Shown here: piece after piece, positions 18,630 to 18,972 of the stretch
Position numbering within the stretch: the first letter of the stretch is position 1
Layout: the number at the start of each line of letters is the position of its first letter
Origin: Flavobacteriales bacterium
Lineage (GTDB): Bacteria > Bacteroidota > Bacteroidia > Flavobacteriales_F > PHOS-HE28
Assembly (NCBI GenBank): GCA_016721005.1
Contig: JADKJM010000001.1
Location: 1-18,972 of the forward strand
Direction of reading: 5' to 3'
Length of the DNA: 18,972 nucleotides
Notes under the pieces: model-generated
The model's input: the letters and a program-made list of their open reading frames with translations, nothing else
Database searches by the model: none
Told to the model about the DNA's origin: nothing
Program-made: the position numbers and the translations under genes

Positions 18630-18972
18630 ATGTCCATCCTGATGCGTCGTCGTATTCATCCTTGGCTATACGGCCCATCGCCATCGAACATCCGTTGCGG
18701 ACGAACAAGGCCGCTCCACGCTGCTCACCGGCATGCTCGTGTGGACCTTGGTAATGGTGTGATGTGGGTGGTAAGCAGCGTAGAAAGCGGGGTCCCGAGG
18801 CGAAAGTGGGATGTTGTTCCATCACCTCGGTGAGATCGCGAGCATCCTGTTCTTCTGCTCGGTGCGACCGTGGTGGAACTGATGGACCGCACAGGGGCTT
18901 CGGAGGTCATCACGGATCGCATCCGTTCCCGGGACCGGTTGGTGATACTCTGGGTCGTCGGCTTCATCACCT
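18630..18972 (+). CDS. nhaD: NhaD-type Na+/H+ antiporter, N-terminal part (3' end outside window; frameshifted)
   Basis: Inner-membrane sodium/proton exchanger of the NhaD / ion transporter family. The ATG at 18630 gives MSILM, then a first membrane segment readable after a shift as VFILGYTAIAIEHPLRTNKA. LLTGMLVWTLVMV follows as the second. Later frames give HHLGEIASILFF, TVVELMDRTGASEVITDRIR and SRDRLVILWVVGFIT. The HLGEIA and VELxD...EVITD motifs are characteristic of this family. At least four indels fall within 340 bases. Confidence 0.75.

Noticed and set aside
1..18972. tRNA, rRNA, CRISPR arrays, insertion sequences
   Set aside because: I saw no cloverleaf or rRNA signature, no regularly spaced repeats, and no transposase or integrase motifs on either strand.

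Overview
The window looks like a high-GC member of the Bacteroidota, probably Flavobacteriales. The evidence is a Bacteroidota-type AMP nucleosidase, the pyrG-yidC gene pair, a TonB-dependent receptor with an N-terminal carboxypeptidase-regulatory-like domain, a LamG protein with a type IX secretion-like C-terminus, an S46 dipeptidyl-peptidase, and TAnnTTTG-type promoter elements upstream of pyrG, yidC and the S46 gene. The lineage is an inference from gene content; no rRNA or tRNA is present.

Layout. Positions 1-4297 run rightward: the 3' part of an AMP nucleosidase gene (amn), holA (DNA polymerase III delta subunit) and a TonB-dependent outer-membrane receptor. A convergent gap (4298-4638) holds a 66-bp remnant of a gene that occurs twice more in the window. 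Positions 4639-11468 run leftward: a LamG/T9SS-type secreted protein and, upstream of it, two tandem copies of a three-gene cassette. Each cassette, in transcription order, has a ~190-aa conserved protein of unknown function (here called H), a patatin-like phospholipase and a lipoprotein: H2-Pat2-Lipo2, then H1-Pat1-Lipo1. Positions 11649-18480 run rightward again: pyrG, yidC, a DUF6438-like lipoprotein and an S46 peptidase. The window ends in the start of an NhaD-type sodium/proton antiporter.

The accessory block at 5.8-11.5 kb is the interesting part. H1 and H2 are about 92% identical in DNA and about 97% in protein, while the patatins they precede are only distantly alike and the lipoproteins have little obvious similarity. 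A conserved gene, a variable lipase and a variable lipoprotein, tightly spaced and repeated, suggests an effector-immunity or adaptor-cargo system. The function is inferred, not shown.

Data quality: amn, holA, the 5' half of the receptor gene, pyrG, yidC, the DUF6438 gene, the S46 gene and the nhaD start all carry many frameshifts, although their reassembled protein sequences look normal. This is most simply unpolished long-read sequence rather than decay. The accessory block and the 3' half of the receptor gene are nearly free of such errors. Gene boundaries given for the frameshifted genes span the reconstructed gene.
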